64,000 nucleotides of DNA from Paenibacillus cymbidii. Lineage in GTDB: Bacteria > Bacillota > Bacilli > Paenibacillales > NBRC-103111. The notes beneath the pieces are model-generated. The model worked only from the letters and a program-made list of their open reading frames with translations. It was not told the origin of the DNA and did no database searches. Within the stretch, counting starts at the first letter, position 1. Each line of letters begins with the position of its first letter. Location of the stretch: the NCBI RefSeq assembly GCF_004764705.1, contig NZ_SHLX01000012.1, positions 62,001 to 126,000 of the forward strand. The letters are read 5' to 3'. Shown one piece after another: positions 9,016 to 17,903 of this stretch. Position numbers and translations under genes: made by a program.

Positions 9016-10116
9016 TCACTCCTCCAGCTCCTCCAGGCCGGTTGAGTAAAACTTGCTTTTCAGCGCGCTGGTGTTCATGCCGTAATACGCTTTGAACACT
9101 TTGGCGAAGTGTGCGCTGTCCGTATAGCCGATTTCCGCCGCGATGTCGTTCAGCTTCTTGTTCGTCGTCAGCAGCAGTTCCTTCGCCTTGCGCATGCGCA
9201 CCGCGATCAGGTAGTTCCAGATCGTGGTGCCCGTCTCCTGGCGGAACACGTTGGCCAGGTACGGCTTGCTCACGTTGACCGCATCGGCAATCTCCTGCAG
9301 GCTCAGCTTGCCTTGGTAATGGCTCTCCACGTAGCGCTTCACTTCGTGGATCGCCCGTTTGCCCGAGCCGGCGCCGGCCATCGCCTCGCGGTTGTTGAAC
9401 CAGGCGGCCGCCAGCTCGAGCCGGAACACCGCCGTTAGGCGAAAATACAGCCGCCGATCGCTCGTTACCGGAACCGGCGACCGCTCCGTTTCCTCCGCGA
9501 GCCAGGCGTTTACGCCTTCGGCTTTGCGGGCGGCGGCCACGCGGGCGATCCATTCGTCGGCCAGCGGCGCGAGCAGGTCGTAGCGCTCGTTCGCCCAGCC
9601 TTCAAGCATCGCCAGCGTGTCGATGACGAGCAGCGGCAGCGAGTGGGAGGTGCGGTTGCCGGGAGGCTCCTGCCACCTGGAGAGCAGCGGCCTGCCGGCA
9701 TTGTAAAACTTCAGCAGCAACGCCTTCGCCTCGTTCGTGCGCATCGTGCGCAGCCTTTCGGCGGCGGTGTGCAGCGCGCCTTCGAGATCCGAACGGCGCA
9801 CCGGCTTGACGATGTAGTCGATCGTGCCGAGCGAAATCCCCCGTTTGGCATACTCAAAATCGTCGTAGCTGGAGACGAGAATCGATTTGATCCACGGGAA
9901 CCGCTCGTTGACGATGTTGATCAGCTCCAGGCCGTCCATCCGCGGCATGCGCACGTCGGTGATCAGGATGTCCGCGTAGCCGCTCTCCAGCCACTTCAGC
10001 GCATCTTCCCCGTTGGCGGCCACTCCCGCCGCGGCGAAACCGGGGCATTCCTCCACGCGGCTGACGATGCCGTTTCGAATCCATTTTTCGTCGTCGACAA
10101 TGAAGATGAACAGCAT
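9016..10116 (-). CDS. YesN-type response regulator (REC + AraC HTH), system 1
   Basis: 366 residues. The receiver domain (1-120) has VDDE at 8-10, phospho-acceptor Asp54 in ILITDVRMPRMDG and Lys in YIVKPVRR. A ~130-residue linker follows, then a C-terminal AraC double HTH (~260-360: SLQEIADAVNVSKPYLANVFRQ; DIAAEIGYTDSAHFAKVFK). It is the likely activator of the transporter genes upstream on the same strand. ATG 10114-10116 has GGGAGGT 7 bases before it. It starts 15 bases after the sensor kinase stop, so the pair is co-transcribed. Confidence 0.94.
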   Translation of the reverse strand: MLFIFIVDDEKWIRNGIVSRVEECPGFAAAGVAANGEDALKWLESGYADILITDVRMPRMDGLELINIVNERFPWIKSILVSSYDDFEYAKRGISLGTIDYIVKPVRRSDLEGALHTAAERLRTMRTNEAKALLLKFYNAGRPLLSRWQEPPGNRTSHSLPLLVIDTLAMLEGWANERYDLLAPLADEWIARVAAARKAEGVNAWLAEETERSPVPVTSDRRLYFRLTAVFRLELAAAWFNNREAMAGAGSGKRAIHEVKRYVESHYQGKLSLQEIADAVNVSKPYLANVFRQETGTTIWNYLIAVRMRKAKELLLTTNKKLNDIAAEIGYTDSAHFAKVFKAYYGMNTSALKSKFYSTGLEELEE

Positions 10117-10131
10117 CGGCTTACCTCCCTG

Positions 10132-11910
10132 TCATGATGTGTGCATGGGCAGTATCAGGTTGACGCGCACCCCGCCGCGGGAATGGCGGTTGCCGATGGC
10201 CAGCTCCGCCTGCAACCCTTCCCGGCGATAAAATTGCCGGATGCGGTAGGCCACATTTTGCAGCCCGATGCTGCGGTCGCCGTCCGGAATGTCGAGGTCC
10301 TCCTCGCGGATCTTGCTGCGCAGCGAGGCCAGCGTTTCCGGCGGAATGCCGGCGCCGTTGTCGCAGATCCGGATCAGCACGTACCGGTTGCGCCAGTTTC
10401 GCACGGAAATGTCCAGCCGGATCGGAAGGCCAAGCTTCTCCACATTGTGACGGATGGCGTTTTCCAGCACGGGCTGCAGCATCAGCTTCGGGCAACGGAC
10501 CGACAGCAGCGAGCTGTCGACGCGATACCGGTACTCGATCGTTTCGAAGCGGATTGCGGCCAGCTCCAGGTAATGCCGCGTATGTTCGATTTCGTCGCCG
10601 ACCGTCACGGCGATATCGCGAATCCGCGACGAATAACGAATCATCGCGGACAGCGCGGCGACCGCCTCCTCGATCGGCTTCATGCCCGACACGCTGGCCA
10701 TCGCGTTGATAGTCTCCAGCGAGTTGTACAGAAAATGCGAATGAATCTGCGACTGCACGGCGGTCATAATCGCCGTTTGCTCGCGCCCACGCGTTCGCGC
10801 CAGCTCGTCGACCGAGGAATCGAGGTTGCGCAGCATGTCGTTGAAAGCGTGGCCGAGTTGGGCGATTTCGTCCGTGCCGCCGACCTCCGGTCCCGGCGCG
10901 ATATGGCCGAGCTTCGTATGCAGCAGTTGCCGCTTGAGCAGCAGGATGCGTTTGACCAGCGACGAGCTGAAAGCGTAGATCAGCAGCACCGTGCACACGA
11001 TGCCGACGGCCGTTACCGTCAGCGTTACGTCGCGGACGAGGTAAATCGTACGGGCCGCTTCGCGGTACGGCACTTCAATCGCCGACTTCCAGCCCGGCGT
11101 ATTCGGAATGGAGGCGAACACGACGAATTGTTTCGTCTTCTTGTCCATGAACGCGCCGGACGGCTCTTGCAGCAGCTTGTCCCGGTACTCCCGGGGAACC
11201 GGAGTCAGCATCGCCTCCGCAGAGGAATGGGCGACGATGGTGCCTTCCGCGTCCAGCAAATACCGGTCGTGGTGCTCGCCGTTGTTCATTTTCTGCAGGA
11301 TCGTCAGCAGCGGGTCGACGGAAATGTCCATTTGGATATATGCCTTGCTGCCGTAATAGTTCAACTGTTTCGACAGCGTCAGCACTACGATCGGCTCGCC
11401 TTCGTAGTCCGTCGACCGCCTGACCGTGATGTAGGGCGAGCTGGTGCCGGCTTCGGGCTGGCCGATGATGTGCTCCGCCAGCTTGTAGCCGAGCTTGAAC
11501 GGAAATTTCGGATTGTAGCGCAGCTCGTAGCCGTACGGATTCAGCAGCGAAATCGAAAGCACTTCGGGATGCTGCATCACGAAGGGCTGGATCGAATTCT
11601 GAAAGATCAAATTGTTCAGCCTCAGGTAGGACGATGTAAAATTGTCCTGCTCGCGCGTCCACTGGTAAAACTCTTCGCTGCCCTGGATGAACAGAAACGC
11701 CTGCTCGTATTCCTTGAAATAGCGGTTGATGTTCAAATTGGCCTGTTCCAATATTTGGCCGCTGTACCGTTCCAGATCGAGCTGGAGCATCGACGACGTC
11801 AGCACGTATTGCACGACGCCCACGGTGGAAGCGATCAGCAGAATGACCGTAACGAATGCGACGATCAATTTGCGTTTGATCGATTCCCTTATATATTGCA
11901 GCCATTTCAT
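10132..11910 (-). CDS. YesM-type sensor histidine kinase, system 1
   Basis: 592 residues. TM1 is at ~15-37 (LIVAFVTVILLIASTVGVVQ), followed by an extracellular Cache-type sensor (~38-290), TM2 at ~292-315, HAMP, then a His_kinase domain with HSHFLYNSLET (His ~391; the usual NPHFLYN is HSHFLYN here) and an HATPase domain with QPVLENAIRHN and DNGAGIPPETL. Transmembrane kinases of this family sense sugars, often with a binding protein, and phosphorylate the partner AraC-type regulator. ATG at 11910 is preferred; an in-frame GTG at 11919 is possible but sits too close to GGGGAG. Confidence 0.93.
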   Translation of the reverse strand: MKWLQYIRESIKRKLIVAFVTVILLIASTVGVVQYVLTSSMLQLDLERYSGQILEQANLNINRYFKEYEQAFLFIQGSEEFYQWTREQDNFTSSYLRLNNLIFQNSIQPFVMQHPEVLSISLLNPYGYELRYNPKFPFKLGYKLAEHIIGQPEAGTSSPYITVRRSTDYEGEPIVVLTLSKQLNYYGSKAYIQMDISVDPLLTILQKMNNGEHHDRYLLDAEGTIVAHSSAEAMLTPVPREYRDKLLQEPSGAFMDKKTKQFVVFASIPNTPGWKSAIEVPYREAARTIYLVRDVTLTVTAVGIVCTVLLIYAFSSSLVKRILLLKRQLLHTKLGHIAPGPEVGGTDEIAQLGHAFNDMLRNLDSSVDELARTRGREQTAIMTAVQSQIHSHFLYNSLETINAMASVSGMKPIEEAVAALSAMIRYSSRIRDIAVTVGDEIEHTRHYLELAAIRFETIEYRYRVDSSLLSVRCPKLMLQPVLENAIRHNVEKLGLPIRLDISVRNWRNRYVLIRICDNGAGIPPETLASLRSKIREEDLDIPDGDRSIGLQNVAYRIRQFYRREGLQAELAIGNRHSRGGVRVNLILPMHTS

Positions 11911-12014
11911 GATGTCCACCGCTCCCCGCGCACCCGCTTTCCGTTCAGTCTACAACCGGAGCCCGTCGGACGCAATCGCACATTGCCGGAAAGCGCCTGG
12001 CCCTGCACCCGAAG

Positions 12015-12046
12015 CAAATACAGCCCCGGACGAACCAGGGCTGTAT
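12015..12046 (-). terminator. Intercistronic hairpin between binding protein and kinase genes
   Basis: A perfect 9-bp stem, ATACAGCCC (12018-12026) with GGGCTGTAT (12038-12046), lies 27 bases after the binding-protein stop codon on the minus strand. It is followed by TTGCTTC, a weak T-run. It probably ends most transcripts and lowers kinase/regulator expression relative to the transporter. Confidence 0.55.
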
Positions 12047-12072
12047 GCGGACAAGAGCGGGGCGGAAGCGCG

Positions 12073-13662
12073 TTATTTGCTTTTGTTATTGTTGTACCAC
12101 TCGGTCATTTCTTTGATCAGCTGGTCCCCGCCCTGCTTGCGGACATTTTGCACGAAGGTGTCGAAGTAGTCGACAGGCAGTTCGCCGTACACGATTTTGG
12201 TCATCGTTTCCTGGATCATGCTGCCGGAATACCAGTCCAGCTCGGGATGCTCCGACAGTGCCTTCGGCTTCGGCATGGCCACCGTCGGGTTCGGCAAGCC
12301 TTCCTTGCGAGCGATCGCGTACGCCGCATCGATGCGCTGCGTCGCTTCCGGCGCGTAGCGGGCCGGGATCGTTTTGGCATTGTAGTACAGCGGCGTGACG
12401 GCGAATACGTTGCGCTGGTTTTTGCTCTTGTCGTTGCTCGCGTCGTAGACGTATTTGTCGCCTTCCTTGCGGTACGTGTCGCCTTCGATGCCAAGGTCGA
12501 CGTAAACTTGCCCTTCCTCCGACGCCATCCAGTCGAACAGCTTGACGACCGCTTCCGGATTTTTGCTCGTTTTCATCACGATGGTCGAAACGCTGATCGG
12601 ATTTTTGCGGTTGCCGACCGGCCCTTCATACCCCGTGCCGTGCGGTGTCGGGATGGCGACCACGTCGACCTTGACGTTTTTGTTGGCGTCCTGGATCGCT
12701 TTCTGGTAGTCGGCCACTTGCTCAACCGTGTGGTTGTAGGACGCGATTTGTCCGGAGTTGACCTTCTGGCTAAAGATGCTGCCCGTGTTCGACAGGAACT
12801 CCTGGTCAAGCAGCTTCTCCTTGTACATCGTGCGAATGAACTCCAGCGCCTTTTTCATATTCGGATGCAGGTAGCCGGGAATGACTTCGTTGTTGTAGAC
12901 TGTGTTCGCCGACGGGTCGACGCCCCACATGCCAAAAATGTTTTCCATCCAGCCGAAGCTTTGCCGGCCGCCGAATGGGATCGTATCGTTTTTGCCGTTG
13001 CCGTCCGGGTCCTTGTCGCGCAGCAGCCGCAGCATATCGAGGAACTCGTCCGACGTGGTCGGGATTTTGGCGCCGACTTTGTCGAGATAGTCTTTGCGCA
13101 CGTAGAGCAGACGGTCGGTATCCGTGCCGCCGGCGGCGAAGCGCGGGATCGCCATAATTTGGCCTTTCAGCGTCACGGCGTCCCAGGCGGACTGCGGAAT
13201 GATCTTTTTCAAATTCGGGCCGTACTTGTCGATCAGGTCGTTCAGCGGCTGCACCATGCCGTTGGCCAGCGTCTCTTCGTTGGCGAAGCCGCCGGTCCAG
13301 TAAAAGTCCGGGTATTCGCCCGCGGCCATCTTCAGGCGCAGCTGTTCGTTGTATTTGCCATGGGAAAGAAACGTAACGTCGAGATTGGTGTTCGTCTGTT
13401 TCGCCAGGTACGCGATCATGGGTAGACTCATCGAGTCACCGGGCGGAATCGGGTTGTTGACGTCCGTTTCGAACGCTTTCAGCTTCACCGGTGCCGCCGG
13501 TTTGACGCTGGCGCTTGCGGACGGGCTTGCGGCCGTCGACGGCTGCGTGCTCGCTCCCTTGGTTTCCTCTGTCTTGCCGCCGCTTGAGCAAGCCGCCAAT
13601 GTAGAGCCGAGCAGCACGGCCGCGAGCGCCCCCGCCCATTTTCGATCGATAGTTGCTTTCAT
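12073..13662 (-). CDS. Extracellular solute-binding lipoprotein, sugar ABC importer, system 1
   Basis: 529 residues. Lipoprotein signal peptide with lipobox LAAC (Cys25), a Ser/Ala/Pro-rich linker, then a CUT1/LipO-type binding fold. A calcium-loop-like motif DKDPDGNGKNDT, common in this group, is visible in the first third. It is anchored outside the membrane and delivers an oligosaccharide to the two permeases encoded just upstream. No ATPase gene is present; such importers usually share a MsmK-type ATPase encoded elsewhere. The frame is open far upstream into the permease gene, but ATG 13660-13662 begins the signal peptide and has AAAGGGG 8 bases before it. Confidence 0.93.
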   Translation of the reverse strand: MKATIDRKWAGALAAVLLGSTLAACSSGGKTEETKGASTQPSTAASPSASASVKPAAPVKLKAFETDVNNPIPPGDSMSLPMIAYLAKQTNTNLDVTFLSHGKYNEQLRLKMAAGEYPDFYWTGGFANEETLANGMVQPLNDLIDKYGPNLKKIIPQSAWDAVTLKGQIMAIPRFAAGGTDTDRLLYVRKDYLDKVGAKIPTTSDEFLDMLRLLRDKDPDGNGKNDTIPFGGRQSFGWMENIFGMWGVDPSANTVYNNEVIPGYLHPNMKKALEFIRTMYKEKLLDQEFLSNTGSIFSQKVNSGQIASYNHTVEQVADYQKAIQDANKNVKVDVVAIPTPHGTGYEGPVGNRKNPISVSTIVMKTSKNPEAVVKLFDWMASEEGQVYVDLGIEGDTYRKEGDKYVYDASNDKSKNQRNVFAVTPLYYNAKTIPARYAPEATQRIDAAYAIARKEGLPNPTVAMPKPKALSEHPELDWYSGSMIQETMTKIVYGELPVDYFDTFVQNVRKQGGDQLIKEMTEWYNNNKSK

Positions 13663-13733
13663 TGTCTGTACCCCTTTCGAATCGTATGCGAATGAGTGAT
13701 AATGCCTAATTGTCGCCGCACGTTTGTACGCGC

Positions 13734-14609
13734 TTACCCTTTGACCGAGCCGAGCAGCGCGCCGCGGATGAAATGCTTTTGGATGAACGGGTAAATCAGC
13801 AGAATCGGCACCGTTGCCACGCCGACGGTGGCCATCTGAATGCCAAGCGGCGAAAACTGGTCGATCGACTCCGACAAGTTCAGCAGCGAATCCTGCGTAT
13901 TGAACTGGCTCAGCACCGCATACAAATACAACTGCAGCGGCTTGATCGCCGGATCGGTGATGTAGAAGAGCGGCCCCATGTAGTTGTTCCAGTGCGCCAC
14001 GGCGTAGAACAGGGTGAGCGTCATGACGATCGGCAGCGACAGCGGCATGAAGATCCGCCACAGAATCGAATGCTCGCGCATGCCGTCCACTTTGGCGGCG
14101 TCGGACAGCTCCTCCGGCAGCCCGCGGAAAAAGGTGATGCACAGAATCAGGTTAAAAGCGCCGATCGCGTTCGGGATCATGATCGCCCACAAGGTGTTGA
14201 CCATGCCGACGCTTTTGACGATCAGGTACATCGGAATGAGCGGCACCGAAAAAATCATCGTAAAGACGATCGCCAGCAGCACCAATCTTCGTCCCTTGAG
14301 CGCCGTTTTGGCTAGCGGATAAGCGGTCAGCAGCGTCAAATACATGTTGATCGCGGTTCCGGCGACGGTGACGAGCACCGAGATGCGGAAGGCGTTCCAG
14401 AATATTTGATTGTACCAGACGAGCCGGTAATTATCGAGCGTCCAGTCCACCGGCCAGAACGTGACCAGGTTGTGGATGAGCGCATCCTTCGAGCTGAAGG
14501 ACGCGGCCAGCAAATGGACGAACGGGACAATGACCAGCAGGCAAAATAAGGTCAGCACGACGGCGTTCAGCGCGTCGAAAATCCGTTCGCCCGGCGATTT
14601 CGCATGCAT
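13734..14609 (-). CDS. Sugar ABC transporter permease (LplC/YtcP type), system 1
   Basis: 291 residues with six predicted membrane helices. It begins with a cytosolic MHAKSPGERIFDALN and carries the EAA coupling loop LPEELSDAAKVDG about two-thirds in, which docks the shared ATPase. The C-terminus KHFIRGALLGSVKG is typical of CUT1 YtcP/LplC permeases. It starts 13 bases after the partner permease stop codon and is followed after 71 bases by the binding protein. These family members import oligosaccharides or aldouronate-like sugars; the substrate here is unknown. Confidence 0.93.
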   Translation of the reverse strand: MHAKSPGERIFDALNAVVLTLFCLLVIVPFVHLLAASFSSKDALIHNLVTFWPVDWTLDNYRLVWYNQIFWNAFRISVLVTVAGTAINMYLTLLTAYPLAKTALKGRRLVLLAIVFTMIFSVPLIPMYLIVKSVGMVNTLWAIMIPNAIGAFNLILCITFFRGLPEELSDAAKVDGMREHSILWRIFMPLSLPIVMTLTLFYAVAHWNNYMGPLFYITDPAIKPLQLYLYAVLSQFNTQDSLLNLSESIDQFSPLGIQMATVGVATVPILLIYPFIQKHFIRGALLGSVKG

Positions 14610-14622
14610 CTGGCTTCTCCCT

Positions 14623-15585
14623 TCAGTATAAGCTTTCCCCGGTTGTCGTTCGGCTCGTCCAGTTGGCGATCAGCAGCAGCACGAAACCGACGACCGACTT
14701 GAACAATCCGATGGCGGTGGAGAAGCTGTATTGCCCGTTGAGCAGGCCGGCGCGGTACGAATACGTGTCGATTACGTCGCCGACCGAATACGTGGCCGGG
14801 TTCAGGAAGACGTAAATTTGCTCGAAGCCGATGTCGAGAATGTGGCCGACCTTGAGCAGCAGCAGCACCATCGTTGCCGGCAGCAGGCCGGGCACCGTAA
14901 TGTGCAGAAACTGTTTCCAGCGTCCCGCTCCGTCGACGGTAGCCGCTTCGTACAGCGCCGGGTTGATGCCGGCGAGCGCGGCGAGGTAAATGATCGTGCC
15001 CCAGCCCATCTCCTTCCACATGCCGGTCGCAATAATAATGGTGCGGAAATAAGCGGGTTTCTGCAAAAAGTGAATCTCTTCTCCGCCCATCTGCACGATA
15101 AAATGGTTGAGCAGCCCCGATTGCGAAGACAGAATGGCGTACACCAGCGCAAAAATGATCGTCCACGACAGGAAGTGGGGCAAATAAAGAATCGTTTGCA
15201 TCCAGCGTTTCAGTCGTTTCCGATGAAGCTCGTTCAGCATGCAGGCCAGCAGGATGGGCGCGGGAAACGCAAAAACAAGCTGGTACAGGCTGATGACGAG
15301 CGTGTTGCCGAGCAGCCGCTTGAAATTCGGATACGCGAACATTTGCTCGAACCATTTGAAGCCGACCCATTCGCTGCCCGTCATGCCTTTGAAAATGTTG
15401 TAGTTCTGAAAGGCGATCACGCTTCCCAGCAGCGGAACGTAACGGAACAAGAGAAAAAAGACGATGCCGGGCACGAGCATCAAATACAGCTCGCGATGGT
15501 TCAGGATGTATCGGATCGCGCTCGTCTTCTTTCGGATGACCGCCGTACCGCCTGCCGGGCTGCTGTGCGGCGTGTTATGAAGCAT
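14623..15585 (-). CDS. Sugar ABC transporter permease (LplB type), system 1
   Basis: 320 residues with six membrane helices after a ~25-residue basic N-terminus. The EAA loop is GINPALYEAATVDGAG. The long loop after helix 1 (FQNYNIFKGMTGSEWVGF) is characteristic of LplB/YtcP-partner permeases. It is the first gene of the system 1 operon (minus), with AAGGAGGA shortly before the ATG at 15585. No good -35/-10 pair stands out in the 168-base gap to the divergent small gene. It pairs with the LplC-type permease downstream. Confidence 0.93.
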   Translation of the reverse strand: MLHNTPHSSPAGGTAVIRKKTSAIRYILNHRELYLMLVPGIVFFLLFRYVPLLGSVIAFQNYNIFKGMTGSEWVGFKWFEQMFAYPNFKRLLGNTLVISLYQLVFAFPAPILLACMLNELHRKRLKRWMQTILYLPHFLSWTIIFALVYAILSSQSGLLNHFIVQMGGEEIHFLQKPAYFRTIIIATGMWKEMGWGTIIYLAALAGINPALYEAATVDGAGRWKQFLHITVPGLLPATMVLLLLKVGHILDIGFEQIYVFLNPATYSVGDVIDTYSYRAGLLNGQYSFSTAIGLFKSVVGFVLLLIANWTSRTTTGESLY

Positions 15586-15753
15586 GGCTTCCTCCTTCTC
15601 TCGTGATGTAAAGGCTCTGTAAGTGTCGTGCTTGTTATCAGTGTAAAGCCGGCGCCGGTGCGGAACAATCGGGTCAGATTATGGGTTGTTGTCGGATATT
15701 ATCGAGTTGCGTGGTACAATGGAGGGAAGGAAACACTGAAAGGGGAGCGAAGA

Positions 15754-16074
15754 ATGGGGTTTCAAACCGAATTTAATTCCGTCTGCAAGTTTAAATCGCG
15801 CCAGGAGCTGGACGAACTGCTCGAATACGGCCGCGGCAAAATGGTCAAAAGCGGGTTCCGCGTGTTCCCGACCGGCCAGAAGGTGATCGCGTATACGCCG
15901 GACAATCAGGCGATCGCCATCGTGCGCATCGTCGCCTCGATCGCGGAAATCAACTTCCAGGGCGAAGAAATTACGCAAGTGGAAATGGAGCTTGTCCGCA
16001 AGCTGAACGAAGAGGAAGCGCGCGTGCAAACGGCGCTGGCGGACGAAATGTTTTTCGGCGAGCACCAGGGGTAG
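15754..16074 (+). CDS. Small conserved-looking protein of unknown function (106 aa)
   Basis: 106 residues, not recognised. MGFQTEFNSVCKFK starts a soluble, mixed alpha/beta sequence with a Lys/Arg-rich middle (YGRGKMVKSGFRVFPTGQKV), a strand-rich core (AIAIVRIVASIAEINF) and an acidic helical tail. No signal peptide or membrane segment. The call as a real gene rests on AGGGGAG 6 bases before ATG 15754, codon use like its neighbours and a clean stop. A longer in-frame start at 15628 lacks a site. It is divergent from system 1 and convergent with the Uma2 gene. Function cannot be inferred from context. Confidence 0.7.
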   Translation: MGFQTEFNSVCKFKSRQELDELLEYGRGKMVKSGFRVFPTGQKVIAYTPDNQAIAIVRIVASIAEINFQGEEITQVEMELVRKLNEEEARVQTALADEMFFGEHQG

Positions 16075-16106
16075 GACACGGCAAACGCCGCTTGCTCGCG
16101 AAACGA

Positions 16107-16703
16107 CTACTTCAGCATGTCCGGGTGAATAGGAAGGCTTTGCACGATCTCCTTCATGCTGAACGAGGCGCAGGGGGCCGTTATGGAATGGATCGTATCG
16201 TCTTCGGCGTAAACTTCGATCAGTTCATAGCGGTCTCCATGCAGTACGTATTGCTCCAGCGTAAAATTGGAGAGGTCAACAATCCAGTACTCGGGAACGC
16301 CGTATTTCGCATAGGCAATACGTTTCTGCACCTTGTCCCGTCTGCGCGAATGCTCGGATGCCACTTCAACGACAAGATCGGGAGCGCCGTTAATGCCTCT
16401 GTTGCTGATGATGGACTTTCGCGTGCGATGAATCATGACAATGTCCGGCTGCCGCACTTCCGTATCGGACAGGATGACATCGATCGGAGATAAGAAGATA
16501 ATGAATTCGTTTCGGCAGCTTTCGTTGAGCTTAAGGTGCAACCCGGCAATGATCGATTGATGGGTTGTTGTAGGCGAAGGGCTCATCAGCTCCAATACGC
16601 CGTCGGCAATCTCGTAGCGGTTGCCGTCGTCGGCCATATTGGCGTACAAGTCGTACGTAACGGGCGACTCTTTAATGACCTCTTCATAGGTTTTCTTTTT
16701 CAT
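16107..16703 (-). CDS. Uma2-family (DUF820) restriction-endonuclease-fold protein
   Basis: 198 residues matching the Uma2 family: an N-terminal MKKKTYEEVIKESPV, YEIADGVLELMSPSP, then a PD-(D/E)XK-like core with QPDIVMI, APDLVVEVAS and a following Lys in RDKVQKRIAYAKYGVPEYWIVDL. Such proteins are stand-alone nuclease-fold proteins of uncertain role, frequent in cyanobacteria and Paenibacillus, sometimes considered mobile. ATG 16701-16703 is chosen (GGGGG about 8 bases before) over an in-frame start at 16826, which would run through the long hairpin at 16731-16777. No partner gene is evident. Confidence 0.82.
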   Translation of the reverse strand: MKKKTYEEVIKESPVTYDLYANMADDGNRYEIADGVLELMSPSPTTTHQSIIAGLHLKLNESCRNEFIIFLSPIDVILSDTEVRQPDIVMIHRTRKSIISNRGINGAPDLVVEVASEHSRRRDKVQKRIAYAKYGVPEYWIVDLSNFTLEQYVLHGDRYELIEVYAEDDTIHSITAPCASFSMKEIVQSLPIHPDMLK

Positions 16704-16730
16704 GCGAACGGCCCCCGATCCCAATAAAAT

Positions 16731-16777
16731 AGCACCCCGCAAAGAAACACGTCCCGTGTTTGACTTTGCGAGGTGCT
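16731..16777. other. 47-nt imperfect palindrome upstream of the Uma2 gene
   Basis: AGCACCCCGCAAAG (16731-16744) pairs with CTTTGCGAGGTGCT (16764-16777) with one mismatch, and the interior AAACACG/CGTGTTT continues the stem around a TCC loop. On the minus strand it is followed by ATTTTATT and then the Uma2 ribosome site, so it could act as a leader attenuator, or it may be a terminator or mobile-element remnant. Confidence 0.6.
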
Positions 16778-16865
16778 TCCCCGACACTATTGCCTTCATT
16801 ATGCCTGAACGTCCAACAATTGTCAATACGGCATAAATACCGCGGGTTTTCGAACGATTACTCCG

Positions 16866-17903
16866 CTAGCGCGAGCGAATTTCCTGACGCATGAACAGCG
16901 CGTACGAGAGGCCGAAGCAAATGGCGGTCAGCGCGATCAGCGCCGTCACCTGCGGCCAAACGAGCAGGATGCTCTGGCTGAGCGGCAGCGGGCTCGGAAT
17001 CGCGCCGATGACCTGATCCATCGTCAACGGGCCGAGATTGCGCACGCTTGGCGTGAGCAGCGTCGACGTCGCTTCGCTGAACAGCTGGCCGGGAGACAGC
17101 CGCATCAGGAACTGCATCCACTGCGTATGGCTGATGAGATCCGAAGTGGAAGCGGCGTCGCCGGGATACGTCGAGCTGCCGATCAGGTCGATAATCATCG
17201 AATAAAACACGCTGAAAAAAATCCAGATGGCGATGCACGTCAGCGCCGAAGTGGCGGCCTGGCGGAAGCGGATCGAAAAGACGATCGCCAGGTTCAGCCA
17301 GAAGGCGACATAACAGATGCTGAGCACGAGGAACAGCATCATCCGCCAAAATTCCTCCGGCGACGGCTGAATGCCGGTGACGACGAGGCCGACGCCGAGC
17401 ATCATGAACACCAGCGCGGCGAACATGGCGGAAATGACTGCCAGGGCGCCGACGAACTTGCCGTTGATCACGTAATCGCGATGGATCGGCTGCGACATGA
17501 GCCGGCTCAGCGTGCCTTTGCCGCGCTCCGCGTTGACGGCGTCGAAGCCGAGGCCAATGCCGAGCAGCGGGCCGATGAAAGAGACGAAGGTGATGAACGG
17601 CGGCAGCGTGCCGTTGCTTTCGGTAAACAGCTTGAGAAAAACGAACGCGTCTCCAAGCAAATCGTTCGTTTGCTGCGTGTCCGCGTCGGGATGGCGAATG
17701 CCCTGGATCGCCGCGTACAACGAACCGATGCACGTCAGCGCCATCAGCGCCAGCAGCACGATGTACCGCCAGCTGCGGACGTGGTCGCCGATTTCTTTGC
17801 GCACGATGACCCAGAACGGATGGAGAACGCCTGCCTTGCCGGATGAGGACGCTTCAATGGCGGCGTCGTCACTTGCGCCGGCCTGATTTGGCGACAGCTT
17901 CAC
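16866..17903 (-). CDS. ABC-2-type transporter permease
   Basis: 345 residues. A cytosolic N-terminus is followed by WVIVRKEIGDHVRSWRY, the usual entry to ABC-2 permeases, then one helix (~50-70), a large extracytosolic loop, and a block of five further helices ending in the C-terminal MRQEIRSR. GTG 17901-17903 is chosen because GGAGGGG lies 6 bases ahead; the frame opens further upstream without a site. The start overlaps the ATPase gene stop by 35 bases, so the two are translationally coupled. With the NEW3 protein it forms an exporter-like module; NEW3/ATPase/permease trios are frequent in Bacillota, with unknown cargo. Confidence 0.9.
   Translation of the reverse strand: MKLSPNQAGASDDAAIEASSSGKAGVLHPFWVIVRKEIGDHVRSWRYIVLLALMALTCIGSLYAAIQGIRHPDADTQQTNDLLGDAFVFLKLFTESNGTLPPFITFVSFIGPLLGIGLGFDAVNAERGKGTLSRLMSQPIHRDYVINGKFVGALAVISAMFAALVFMMLGVGLVVTGIQPSPEEFWRMMLFLVLSICYVAFWLNLAIVFSIRFRQAATSALTCIAIWIFFSVFYSMIIDLIGSSTYPGDAASTSDLISHTQWMQFLMRLSPGQLFSEATSTLLTPSVRNLGPLTMDQVIGAIPSPLPLSQSILLVWPQVTALIALTAICFGLSYALFMRQEIRSR

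Noticed and set aside
12073..14142. Long (689-codon) version of the system 1 binding protein
   Set aside because: The extra N-terminus overlaps the permease gene and removes the signal peptide; the lipobox start at 13662 is right.
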